From the NCBI GenBank assembly GCA_003219415.1, contig QHOS01000018.1, positions 1-64,000 on the forward strand: a DNA stretch of 64,000 nt, in the 5' to 3' direction. The notes below the pieces were generated by a model. The model made no database searches and was not told the DNA's origin. It saw only the letters and a list, made by a program, of their open reading frames with translations. The DNA comes from Verrucomicrobiota bacterium (GTDB lineage: Bacteria > Verrucomicrobiota > Verrucomicrobiia > Chthoniobacterales > UBA10450). A program made the position numbers and the translations under genes. Positions 51,035 through 60,400 of the stretch are shown one piece after another; the stretch's first letter is position 1, and every line of letters starts with the position of its first letter.

Positions 51035-52867
51035 GTGCAGAGCCGCGTAGACGAGAGTCCAATCGATGCAGAGGGGCCCAGAAGTTTTACGCGGCAAGAC
51101 CGCGCAGAGGAAAATCCAGTTGCTGCGCAGTCTCTTGGGAAATTTACCCGGCCGCAAAGCCGATGGGTCATTGCGCAGCCAGAGGAGCTGAATGCTGACG
51201 AGTCGGGAATTACGTGGAGCGAAATTTGCGGATTGGAGTGTATTGCGCGGTTGCTTTTGCGAAAAGGGTTTCGTTGCGCCGAAGATGTGAACGCATTTCT
51301 GCGGCCGCGCCTGAGCTCGCTGAGTGATCCATTTTTACTGCCCCAAATGCACACCGCTGTTGCCCGCCTTCTCGAGGCCTTAAATCGACGGGAACGCATC
51401 GTGCTCTTCGGCGACTACGATGTGGATGGCATCACATCATTGGCGCTGCTTGCGGAGGTGTTGCGCGCTTACGGCAGCACTCCAGAATTGTTTTTGCCGT
51501 TGCGTATGGAGGAGGGCTACGGCTTGAGTCCCGAAGGTCTCGAGCGTTGTCTCGGACAATATCGACCTCAACTGCTGATCGCTATCGATTGCGGTACCTC
51601 GTCGGCAACGGAGATTGCCGATCTTCGGAAACGCGATGTGGACGTGATCGTGCTCGATCATCATGAGCCAAAGTCGGCGTTACCCGACTGCATCGCGATC
51701 GTAAACCCGAAGACAAAGGACTCCGGGTTTGAGTACCTCTGCAGCGTCGGCATCGTTTTCAAACTTTGTCATGCATTGCTCAAAACGGCGCCACTGCCTG
51801 AGTTCGATTTGAAATCAAAGCTCGACCTAGTGGCGCTCGGCACCGTGGCGGACATCGTACCGCTTCGTGCCGAAAACCGCGTTTTAGTTCAGCGCGGCGC
51901 GATTGAGATCGGGAAGACCTCCCGTATCGGGCTGAGGAAATTAATGCAGGTTGCCGGGGTCCGGCCGCCAATTTTGCCTGAGGACATTGGTTACCGACTT
52001 GGCCCGCGACTGAACGCTGCAGGGCGTTTGAGCACAGCGGAGAAATCGTTACGCCTACTGCTCACCGACGATGACGGCGAGGCAACGATACTCGCGGCAG
52101 AGCTCGACCGGGAAAATCGCGAACGCCAGGAGGTGGAAAAACAAATTTTCAACTTAGCCATAGAGCAGATAGAGGGTCGGCTCGATGCGGCGCGCGACGC
52201 AGCAATCGTGGTTGGGGCGCCTGGTTGGCATCAGGGAGTGCTGGGAATTGTGGCATCACGGATCGCTCGAAGATATCATCGACCCACAATCGTCATTGGC
52301 TTTGACGAGAATGGAATCGGCAAAGGAAGCGGACGAAGCATTGAGGGGTTGAATCTCGTCGAAGCGTTGAGCTGCTGTGCGGAGAGACTCGACAGATTCG
52401 GCGGACACGAAATGGCCGCCGGTCTTGCACTGCACGAGGAGAATTTCGACCTGTTTGCTCAAGCATTTCGCAAAGTTGCACGTGAAATTCTTTCCGAAGA
52501 GGCTCTTCAACCTTGCGTACGATTGGACCACGAGCTGGCATTCACGGAGATCGATATAGATTTACTGCGCTGGCACGAAATGTTGCAGCCGTTTGGAAAT
52601 GGAAATCCCCAGCCGCTTTTCCTTGCGCGCGACGTCGAGCCGGTCGCGCTTCCCAGGATAGTCAACGAAAAGCATCTCATCTTTCGTCTGCGTCAAGGCA
52701 ATCGCCATCGCCGCGCGGTTTTTTTTGACGGTGTGACGAATGCGCTGCCACCAACGCCGTGGGATATCGCATTTCGGATCCGCGCAGACGAATATGACGG
52801 CGAAACTCTGGTTGCCATGCAGATCGAGGCGGTGCGGCAGGCTGAACGCCGCGCTGGTGAACAGTGA
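51035..52867 (+). CDS. recJ: Single-stranded-DNA-specific exonuclease RecJ
   Basis: 610 residues from a GTG. The DHH phosphoesterase motifs are FGDYDVDGITS, DHHEPK and the DHHA1 part with GRSIEGLNLVEAL and FGGHEMAAG; the LGTVADIVPL segment is typical. It degrades 5' ssDNA in recombination repair, mismatch repair and base excision repair. The first 45 residues (up to RWVIAQPEE) are not conserved, so a later start is possible. Its stop overlaps recG (GTGA), so the two repair genes are coupled. Confidence 0.95.
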   Translation: MQSRVDESPIDAEGPRSFTRQDRAEENPVAAQSLGKFTRPQSRWVIAQPEELNADESGITWSEICGLECIARLLLRKGFRCAEDVNAFLRPRLSSLSDPFLLPQMHTAVARLLEALNRRERIVLFGDYDVDGITSLALLAEVLRAYGSTPELFLPLRMEEGYGLSPEGLERCLGQYRPQLLIAIDCGTSSATEIADLRKRDVDVIVLDHHEPKSALPDCIAIVNPKTKDSGFEYLCSVGIVFKLCHALLKTAPLPEFDLKSKLDLVALGTVADIVPLRAENRVLVQRGAIEIGKTSRIGLRKLMQVAGVRPPILPEDIGYRLGPRLNAAGRLSTAEKSLRLLLTDDDGEATILAAELDRENRERQEVEKQIFNLAIEQIEGRLDAARDAAIVVGAPGWHQGVLGIVASRIARRYHRPTIVIGFDENGIGKGSGRSIEGLNLVEALSCCAERLDRFGGHEMAAGLALHEENFDLFAQAFRKVAREILSEEALQPCVRLDHELAFTEIDIDLLRWHEMLQPFGNGNPQPLFLARDVEPVALPRIVNEKHLIFRLRQGNRHRRAVFFDGVTNALPPTPWDIAFRIRADEYDGETLVAMQIEAVRQAERRAGEQ

Positions 52868-55026
52868 ACAGCGCGAAGTTATCTCACCGATCACCGATCA
52901 CTGATCACGGATCGTCGGCGTTTCCGAAAGAGTTGGCCAGCAGCGTTGCAATTTCGCAGTCGCTCGAAGAATTAGGTTGGATCCCGCGCCCGAAGCTTCT
53001 CGCGTTGCGGCGGCTTGGAATCGAGACGGTGGAAAATTTGCTTACGCATTTTCCGCGACGCCACGAAGATCGAACTGAGTTCCCACAGTTTCCACGCGAG
53101 GAGAGCGATGTTCCGATCTGTCTTTGCGGGGAGGTGATCAAAACGTCGCTGCGGCGTTTCGGCGGTTGGAAGAAGATTTTCGAGGTCACATTGCAAGAAT
53201 CGAACCCAAACGCTCTGAGCGAGCCGCTGGTGTGCCGCTGGTTCAATCTGCATTACGTGCAAAAAATGATCGCTACCGGTCACCGCATGGTGGTCTTTGG
53301 CAAGCCTCGGCTACGCGGAAAGCGAATTTGCATGGACCACCCAGAGTTCGAAGTCATTGAGAATGACGAGGAGATCTCGATCCATTTTCGTAGAATCACG
53401 CCGATTTACCCTGCGACGGAAGGGCTTTCGCAGCGCGTCTTGCGCGGCATGATTTACCGTCTGTTAAACGAACTTCCTTCCACTGATGCCGGGTTGGAAA
53501 GATTGACGCCAAGCAACCTTGCGAAGGGCGAGAGACGCGACGCGATTCGCGCAATCCATTTCCCAGCCAGCTGGGAAGCGCGTGATGCCGCGCACGAACA
53601 TCTTGTGCTCACCGAATTCTTCGCAATGCAAATGCTGATTGCGTCGCGACGCGCCGACGCCTCGATTCGACAGGGCGAGAAACACTGTGGGGCAGGGGCG
53701 CTGCTCGATAGGTTACTGAAGTCGTTACCATTCGAGTTAACTGCCGCGCAATCTAGGGTGATTAGTGAAATCCGGCATGATCTGGCAGCTAGTCATGCGA
53801 TGAATCGTTTGTTACAGGGCGACGTGGGTTCGGGAAAAACCGCTGTGGCTATCGCAGCGATGCTGCTCGCCGTGGAGGGCGGCTATCAGGCCGCGTTCAT
53901 GGCGCCTACGCAAATTCTGGCGGAGCAACATTATGATGTCTTACAACGGTGGCTCGAGCCGCTCGGCATACGCGTGGCGCTGCGAACCGCCGCCCGACAG
54001 GAAGAAAGCGGACCGTTGCCGCTGTTTGTGTATGCAGGCAATTCGGAGCGCCAGGAACCTCAGATCATTGTGGGGACGCATGCCCTGCTGTACGACAAAG
54101 TTTCTTTTTCGAAGCTTGGGCTCGTTGTGGTCGATGAGCAGCATAAGTTCGGTGTTGCTCAGCGCGCCCAGTTGAGTGCGCGCGAACCTGCGCCCGATGT
54201 GCTCGTGATGACCGCAACGCCGATCCCGCGCACGCTGACAATGACGATCTACGGCGACCTCGATGTCTCAACGATCGACGAGATGCCGCGGAACCGGGGA
54301 AAAATTATCACGGCTGTGCGCGATGAGTCGAAGCTCGGCGAGGTGCTCGCGTTTTTGCGAACACGGTTAGAGGTCGGCCGCCAGCTTTATGTGATCTATC
54401 CGTTGATCGATGAAAGCGAAAAACTCGATGCTAAAGCGGCCGCGGCCGAGTACGAATTGTGGAGAGAGCGTTTGCATCCGTTTCGCTGCGATCTGCTGCA
54501 CGGCCGAATTCCTCCGTCGGAGAAGCGGGAAATCATGGAACGTTTTCGCAGCGGTGAGACAAACGCGCTGATCAGCACGACCGTACTTGAGGTCGGTGTA
54601 GACGTTCCCAACGCCACCGTGATGCTTATTGAAAACGCCGAGCGTTTTGGGCTTGCGCAACTGCATCAGCTTCGCGGACGAATCGGGCGAGGGGAGCACA
54701 AGTCGTATTGCATTTTGCTCACCTCGGCTCAGGCGAAAGAAGCTTCGGCAAAACTGGCAGTTTTGGAAGAAACAAGAGACGGCTTCGAAGTGGCAGAAGC
54801 AGACTGGGAATTGCGTGGCCCAGGCGACCTGCTTGGCACGGCTCAGAGCGGCCTGCCTGCACTTAAGATTGGTAACTTGAAGACAGACGCGCGTTTGATG
54901 CGGCGCGCGCGCGCGGCCGCCGTATCGATTTTGGAAAGGGACCCGCGTTTGGAATCGCCTGAGAATCAACGTTTCCGGCGTTTAATTGTCGAACAACAGG
55001 GACGAACTTTTTCTAACGTTAGTTAA
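52864..55026 (+). CDS. recG: ATP-dependent DNA helicase RecG
   Basis: 720 residues from a GTG within the recJ stop. A wedge domain (about 90-190), then Walker A GDVGSGKTAVA, DEQHKFGV (motif II), MTATPIPRTL (motif III), and the C-terminal RGRIGRGEHKSYC and GDLLGTAQSGLP. It reverses stalled forks and moves branched DNA. Residues 6-18 (LSHRSPITDHGSS) come from a word repeat and are not conserved in RecG; the real domain starts near SLEELGWIP. Confidence 0.96.
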   Translation: MNSAKLSHRSPITDHGSSAFPKELASSVAISQSLEELGWIPRPKLLALRRLGIETVENLLTHFPRRHEDRTEFPQFPREESDVPICLCGEVIKTSLRRFGGWKKIFEVTLQESNPNALSEPLVCRWFNLHYVQKMIATGHRMVVFGKPRLRGKRICMDHPEFEVIENDEEISIHFRRITPIYPATEGLSQRVLRGMIYRLLNELPSTDAGLERLTPSNLAKGERRDAIRAIHFPASWEARDAAHEHLVLTEFFAMQMLIASRRADASIRQGEKHCGAGALLDRLLKSLPFELTAAQSRVISEIRHDLAASHAMNRLLQGDVGSGKTAVAIAAMLLAVEGGYQAAFMAPTQILAEQHYDVLQRWLEPLGIRVALRTAARQEESGPLPLFVYAGNSERQEPQIIVGTHALLYDKVSFSKLGLVVVDEQHKFGVAQRAQLSAREPAPDVLVMTATPIPRTLTMTIYGDLDVSTIDEMPRNRGKIITAVRDESKLGEVLAFLRTRLEVGRQLYVIYPLIDESEKLDAKAAAAEYELWRERLHPFRCDLLHGRIPPSEKREIMERFRSGETNALISTTVLEVGVDVPNATVMLIENAERFGLAQLHQLRGRIGRGEHKSYCILLTSAQAKEASAKLAVLEETRDGFEVAEADWELRGPGDLLGTAQSGLPALKIGNLKTDARLMRRARAAAVSILERDPRLESPENQRFRRLIVEQQGRTFSNVS
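52882..52918. repeat. Word repeat CGATCAC, translated as the RecG N-terminus
   Basis: TCTCACCGATCACCGATCAC followed by TGATCACGGATCGTCGG: the word (C)CGATCAC recurs three to four times. It lies 18 bases inside recG. Confidence 0.75.
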
Positions 55027-56558
55027 TGAAAAACTTTGCGAAATTTTTGCTTTTTGTCCTGCTGGTCAGCGCAGGAATTTCTCTCCTGTACGACTATCGC
55101 CTGAAGCATGGCGGGCTGAATCTCCCTTCTGGTCGAAAGCCGGAAAAATACACGCTGGCATCGAATCCGAGCGTGGATCCAAAGCAAGTCCCATCGCTAG
55201 AGGCGTTGAACCGGGAGCGGCGCGCACTGGTCAAGAGCGTGATCCCGTCAGTTGTTGCCGTCAAAACATCAAAGAAGGTCGGTATCCGGCGGGAATACGG
55301 GCTTGATCCGTTCGAATTTTTTTTCCAGAACCGGCGACAATTTCGTAGTCCGCGCGACGAGACTCTCGTGCAAAACTCGCTTGGCTCAGGTGTGATCGTA
55401 ACAAACGAAGGCCATATCATCACAAACAGTCACGTGGTCACCGATAGAGAAGGCAACCAGGTTGATCAAATCGAGGTGCAGTTGAGTGACGGGCAAACGA
55501 AGAAGGCGCGGTTAGTCGGCGCGGATTCTGAGGTCGATCTGGCTGTGCTCAAGATTGACGACCCGAGCGCAAAGCCGCTCAAGCTCGCTGACTCGGACAC
55601 GGTGCAACCGGGAGACTTTGTTCTAGCCATCGGCAATCCATTTGGATTCGAGGAAACCGTGACGGACGGAATCATTAGCTCGAAAGGACGGCCGAACAGG
55701 ACGGATTTCTTTGGTGATTTGATTCAGACCAATGCTGCGATCAATCCCGGAAATAGCGGCGGACCGCTAATCAATCTTCGCGGCGAAGTGATTGGGATCA
55801 ACACGGCAATCGCTTCAACCACCGGCGGCTCGCAGGGAATCGGTTTTGCCATTCCATCAAATACAGTCCGCACCGCATTGGAAAGTCTACTCAAACAAGG
55901 ACGAATCATCCGTGGTTATCTCGGGATCCAGAGCAGGGCAATACAGCCCGATGAAACCAGTTTGGATACGGATGGAGTGACGGTCGCGGAGGTGATGCCT
56001 GGATCTCCCGCAGCCCAGGCGGGCGTTCAGCCAGGCGACGTCATCCGCAAATTCGATGGGCGTGAAGTCAAGAATTTCACTGCCTTGCGAACCTTCGTGG
56101 CTCAGACGCCGTTAAATAAGCAAGTGGAGCTCGACATCGTGCGTGCCGGAAAACCGGTCAAGATGACGACGAAGATCAAAGAGCAACCGATTGATTATCA
56201 AACTTCGGTTGTCCCCCCCGGACAAAAGCAGCCGCAGCAACGCCCGGGACAACCGAGCGATCAAGAAGCTGCCGCCGGACCTCTCGCTTCAATTCATGTA
56301 GAAGAGCTGACGCCTGAAACAGCACGCCAGCTTGATCTGCCTGCAAATGTGCAAGGTGTTTTGGTTAGCGGCGTCGATCCTGACAGCGGGGTGGCCGAAT
56401 TGCAAAAAGGCGACGTGATCGAAGAAATCAATCAACAACCGGTTACGTCAGTTGCCGATTACAACAAGATCGCTGCCGCGCTTGATCCCAGTCAGCCGCA
56501 AGTGCTGTCAGTTTGTCGCCACAAGATGCGTTCGTTTCTCGTATTGCGGCCGCGGTAA
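55026..56558 (+). CDS. HtrA/DegP-type periplasmic serine protease
   Basis: 510 residues. An N-terminal membrane segment (about 6-22) exports or anchors it. The protease triad is His136 (ITNSHVV), Asp171 (SEVDLAVLK) and Ser244 (NPGNSGGP). Two PDZ domains follow (about 285-385 and 425-500), separated by a Pro/Gln linker (GQKQPQQRPGQPSDQ). It should degrade or refold damaged envelope proteins. Start overlaps the recG stop by one base (TAATG), though the functions are unrelated. Confidence 0.95.
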   Translation: MKNFAKFLLFVLLVSAGISLLYDYRLKHGGLNLPSGRKPEKYTLASNPSVDPKQVPSLEALNRERRALVKSVIPSVVAVKTSKKVGIRREYGLDPFEFFFQNRRQFRSPRDETLVQNSLGSGVIVTNEGHIITNSHVVTDREGNQVDQIEVQLSDGQTKKARLVGADSEVDLAVLKIDDPSAKPLKLADSDTVQPGDFVLAIGNPFGFEETVTDGIISSKGRPNRTDFFGDLIQTNAAINPGNSGGPLINLRGEVIGINTAIASTTGGSQGIGFAIPSNTVRTALESLLKQGRIIRGYLGIQSRAIQPDETSLDTDGVTVAEVMPGSPAAQAGVQPGDVIRKFDGREVKNFTALRTFVAQTPLNKQVELDIVRAGKPVKMTTKIKEQPIDYQTSVVPPGQKQPQQRPGQPSDQEAAAGPLASIHVEELTPETARQLDLPANVQGVLVSGVDPDSGVAELQKGDVIEEINQQPVTSVADYNKIAAALDPSQPQVLSVCRHKMRSFLVLRPR

Positions 56559-56581
56559 GAGGCTGGTCGAGGCGTCAATGG

Positions 56582-56601
56582 CACGGCAACACACAGCCGT
56601 G
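56582..56601. repeat. CACGGC-N8-GCCGTG hairpin with GGCTACA end
   Basis: CACGGCAACACACAGCCGTG then GCTACAACTC. It lies between htrA and the convergent CADD-like gene and has the GGCTACA end of the TGTAGC family. It may terminate htrA. Confidence 0.5.
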
Positions 56602-56627
56602 GCTACAACTCCATAAACGAACCAGTC

Positions 56628-57299
56628 TCAGCACGCGATGGCGTGACGCCGGCAAACGCCCGAGAGCATTTCCCAGAGTGCGTCGAGAATGCGGTTTACT
56701 GACGCTTTCACTGATTCGAAATTGCGCTCGTTGACGTAACGGTTCAGCATTTCACGCTCAGCAGTAGAATGTTCTCGATCCGCCTCGATGTGAATCGCGA
56801 AATATTCGTAGTGCTCAGGCTTGGCGAATCCGTAGTGTTTTTTGAGCCCGTCAATCTTCGATTCACAGATGGAGGGAATTTGGCTCTCGTACGCATACAA
56901 TGCGCCCAAACCTTCAGCCGTCGATCCCTGGCCACAAACCGAGCGAAATGTTTCAATCAATTTTTTCGTCTCCGTTTGTTTCTCGGTTCGCGCAAGCTCG
57001 GCATCGTCGATGCCGAGACCATCCGCAAATTTCTTCCAAAGCTCGGGATGATTCGGCGAGCCGGCCTCTTCATCGATCAAATTGCCGAGCAACTGTTTCC
57101 GGGTTGCTTGATCGTCACAGTTCGCGTGCACCGCCGAGAGATACGTCGGAAACGCCGCGACATGATGATAGTACTGTCGCGCATAATCTGTAAGCGCGTC
57201 CTTGCTTAATTCACCGCGCGTCCACGCGAGATAAAACGGATGTTTCAAAAGATGTTTCACCGCGATGTCATTGTCGATTTTGTCGAGATATTGGTTCAT
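56628..57299 (-). CDS. CADD-like non-heme diiron protein (putative p-aminobenzoate synthase)
   Basis: 223 residues of the TENA/PqqC-like helical fold, very similar in pattern to Chlamydia CADD: HPFYLAWTRGELSKDALTDY, QYYHHVAAFPTYLSAVHANC, IDEEAGSPNHPELWKKF, YAYESQIPSICESKI and YFAIHIEADREHS. In Chlamydia CADD is a self-sacrificing enzyme that makes p-aminobenzoate from its own tyrosine using a diiron site and a conserved lysine. The matching Tyr23 (HPFY), the Glu/His metal ligands and the Lys in SKIDGL are present. The product would join the FolK product in folate synthesis. The transfer of function is inference; the family match is strong. ATG start at 57299. Confidence 0.85.
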   Translation of the reverse strand: MNQYLDKIDNDIAVKHLLKHPFYLAWTRGELSKDALTDYARQYYHHVAAFPTYLSAVHANCDDQATRKQLLGNLIDEEAGSPNHPELWKKFADGLGIDDAELARTEKQTETKKLIETFRSVCGQGSTAEGLGALYAYESQIPSICESKIDGLKKHYGFAKPEHYEYFAIHIEADREHSTAEREMLNRYVNERNFESVKASVNRILDALWEMLSGVCRRHAIAC

Positions 57300-57373
57300 A
57301 AAACTGGTTGAGTGTGCTTATAAGCGCAGACTAGATCGCTGCAAGTATTTAATATGATCTTCTGAAAACAGGC

Positions 57374-57389
57374 CAGCGTTTCAACGCTG
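57374..57389. repeat. Hairpin CAGCGT-TTCA-ACGCTG
   Basis: A perfect 6-base stem between the trehalose synthase-maltokinase stop and the CADD-like gene, both leftward. No T-run follows. It may be a weak terminator or a repeat. Confidence 0.35.
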
Positions 57390-57444
57390 AGGCAATCTTG
57401 TTACATCATCCAGACGAAGGATTGCGATCAGATTGACGGATACT

Positions 57445-60400
57445 TCAAACCGATTTCAAAATGTGCTTGATCCCGCGGACGGGGATCACGACCCAGCTGG
57501 GGCGATTGTTCAGTTCGTAACCAATTTCGTAAACAGCTTTGTCGAGCAGGTAGGCTTCGATCATAATTTGGAGATCTTCGCTGTTGTGAGGTATGAAGAT
57601 GGCGCTGCCCGTTGTCTTCAAATAACTCTGTAGAAAGACGCTGCCCATGTGACGATACCAAAGATCGGCCCACCGCTCGAGGAATGGCACATCCTCTTTA
57701 CGCATGGCCGGCTGCCAGAGAGCACTGCAGGCAGCGTATTGGAACGAACGCATCATACCTGCTACATCCCGGAGCGCGGAACGTTTCAGCTTCCGTTCGC
57801 TCAGCGGTCGCGCCGGTTCGCCTTCGAAGTCCAAAATGACGAAGTCTTTTCCGGTGTAAAGCAACTGACCCAGATGGTAATCGCCATGAATCCGAATTTT
57901 CGCGGCATTAGTGCGACGATCGAGCAGCCGTTTTTCACGTGCGAGGATCTCGTGTTCCGCGCTTAGCACTTCTTTTGCTTCATCGCGGAAGGTCGCCGGA
58001 AGGTCGCATAATTTCTTTTCCAAAAGAATAAACGCACGTCGCAGCGACGCCCGCATGTTTTGGTAAACAGAGCGTTGTGCCATCGCGTTGAATGGCTCGG
58101 GCCGGAACGCCGGATCGTCCGGATACGAGGCGAGGGCGAGATGCAGTTCACCAGTGCGTTGCCCGAGCAGCTTCATTTTCTCAGGATAAACGCCACCGAA
58201 CAGCTCATCGAGCAGCGCCCCCGGGGGCGCGATTTCATTCTGAAGATCGGCTTTGCGACCAAGTACCCGCTCGTAATAGCGGCCGACTGCGTCCAGGGTG
58301 AGCGACCAGACATCCCCTTCGTTAGTAACGGCGCTCTGCAGTAAGCACACGACAGTCGGCTCCGCTTTCGGGCGGCGATATTCGATTGCGCCGACAAACG
58401 CCGGCACATTTGGGAACTTGGTGTGTTCTGTGAGAAACCGAGTTATTTCAACATCCGGATTAACGCCATCCTCGATTTTGCGATAGAGTTTCAGAAAGAA
58501 CTTGTTATCAAAGAGCATTGAGGAGTTGCTCTGCTCCGCGCTTAAGACTTGCGAATTCTGTGGGCTAGTGAATTGATCAGCTTCGAAATCCTTGGCAGTA
58601 ATGCCGACCAGTTCGCCAGCGCGAGCCTTTACGATCTCGCGCCTCGCGATCGTATCGAACAACCGCGAGCGGCATTTCACGTCCCAGGTTGCATCAAACA
58701 GAACGTTTTCATCGTTACCTGCGAAACGCGCAATAATGGCGTGCGGCGCGGCTTGCGAAAGAGCGCGCGCGGTTTCACCGGAGGCAATGCTGACCGGAAG
58801 GACATATGTCTCAGTGGGTGCGTCGAGATAGCTGACTTCAACGAGCCAAAGTTGAGCACTATCGGCGTCGTCCGAGATCGAAGGCTGCTCAACGATTTTC
58901 AAACTGCGAAAGGTTCGCGCCTTCGAACCGAACCAGCGGCAGGTTTGGAGGTATCGAGGTAAAATTTCGTGTTCGATTGCGGCGCGTTGACCATTAGTGA
59001 GCAATGTTTCCAGCTCCATTGGTGCATTGATCACTGGCACCGTTTTCTTTCTTGGAGTACGGCGCCCGTCGGTCGGCGCGTGCAGGGCGAACCAGTAGTA
59101 TGCATGCGGTCCAAGGGTGATGACGTAGCGGGATTTTCTAATTGGGCGAAAAAGATTGCGGCTAAAAACTTCCATCGGCACGAACCCAGCGAAGCGGGAA
59201 AGGTCTAATTCCGCTGATTGCGCGAAGCGGGAGAGGTTCACTATCACCAGAACGATCTCATCTTCGTACCGGCGAAGGAAAGCGAGAACCTTCGGGTTGT
59301 CGGGATAGAGAAATTCCAGCGAGCCGCGCGAGAACGCCTTGAAATTTTTCCGCATGGCGATGACCCGTCGCATCCACCACAGCAACGAAGAGAGATTTTT
59401 CTGCTGATTCTCCACGTTGACGGCTTCGTAATGATATTCAGGGTCGATCGTGATCGGAAGATAAAGTTGCTGTGGGTTTGCTCGTGAAAATCCGGCGTTG
59501 CGGTCAGGGCTCCACTGCATCGGTGTGCGGCAACCGTTGCGATCGCCGAGATAGAAATTGTCGCCCATGCCGATCTCATCCCCGTAGTAGATGATCGGGG
59601 TGCCCGGCATCGAGAACAGCAGGGTATTAAGCAGCTCGATTTTGCGACGGCTGTTTGCCAGCAGTGGAGCAAGACGCCGACGGATTCCAAGATTTATACG
59701 AGCGTGGGGATCGGTAGCGTAAACGCGGTACATGTAGTCGCGTTCCTCGTCGGTGACCATTTCCAGGGTCAGCTCGTCATGGTTGCGCAGAAACATCGCC
59801 CACTGACACTGTTCGGGAATCGACGGAGTCTGCTCGAGAATGTCGATGATGGGAAAGCGGTCCTCCATCTGCAACGACATGAACATGCGTGGCATGAGAG
59901 GAAAGTGAAAATTCATGTGCGATTCGTCGCCGTTACCAAAGTAAGCGGCTGCATCTTCCGGCCATTGGTTCGCTTCGGAGAGCAGCATGCGATTTGGAAA
60001 TTTCGCGTCAATGTGGGCACGGAGCTTACGGAGGTATTGATGCGTCTCTGGGAGGTTCTCGCAGCTCGTGTTTTCTCGTTCGTAAAGGTAGGGGATAGCG
60101 TCAAGGCGAAGCCCATCAACGCCCAGTCCGAGCCAAAAATCGCAGACTTTCTCTACGGCATCGTGCACTGCCGGGTTATCAAAGTTCAGGTCTGGCTGAT
60201 GCGAATAAAAGCGATGCCAATAATAGGCTTTTGCGACTGGGTCCCATGCCCAGTTCGATGTTTCGAAGTCTTTAAAAATGATTCGCGAATCCTTGTATTT
60301 TTCCGGGGTATCACTCCACACATAGAAGTCTTTGTAGGCGAGATCGTCGCTGGAGATGCCGGCACCAGCTGCGGCAACAGCGCGCCGCGACTTTTGAAAC

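Noticed and set aside
50926-51399. 157-codon minus-strand frame at the recJ start
   Set aside because: Antisense to recJ and of biased composition; no domain seen.
54367-54969. 200-codon minus-strand frame inside recG
   Set aside because: Antisense to conserved helicase motifs; no independent evidence.
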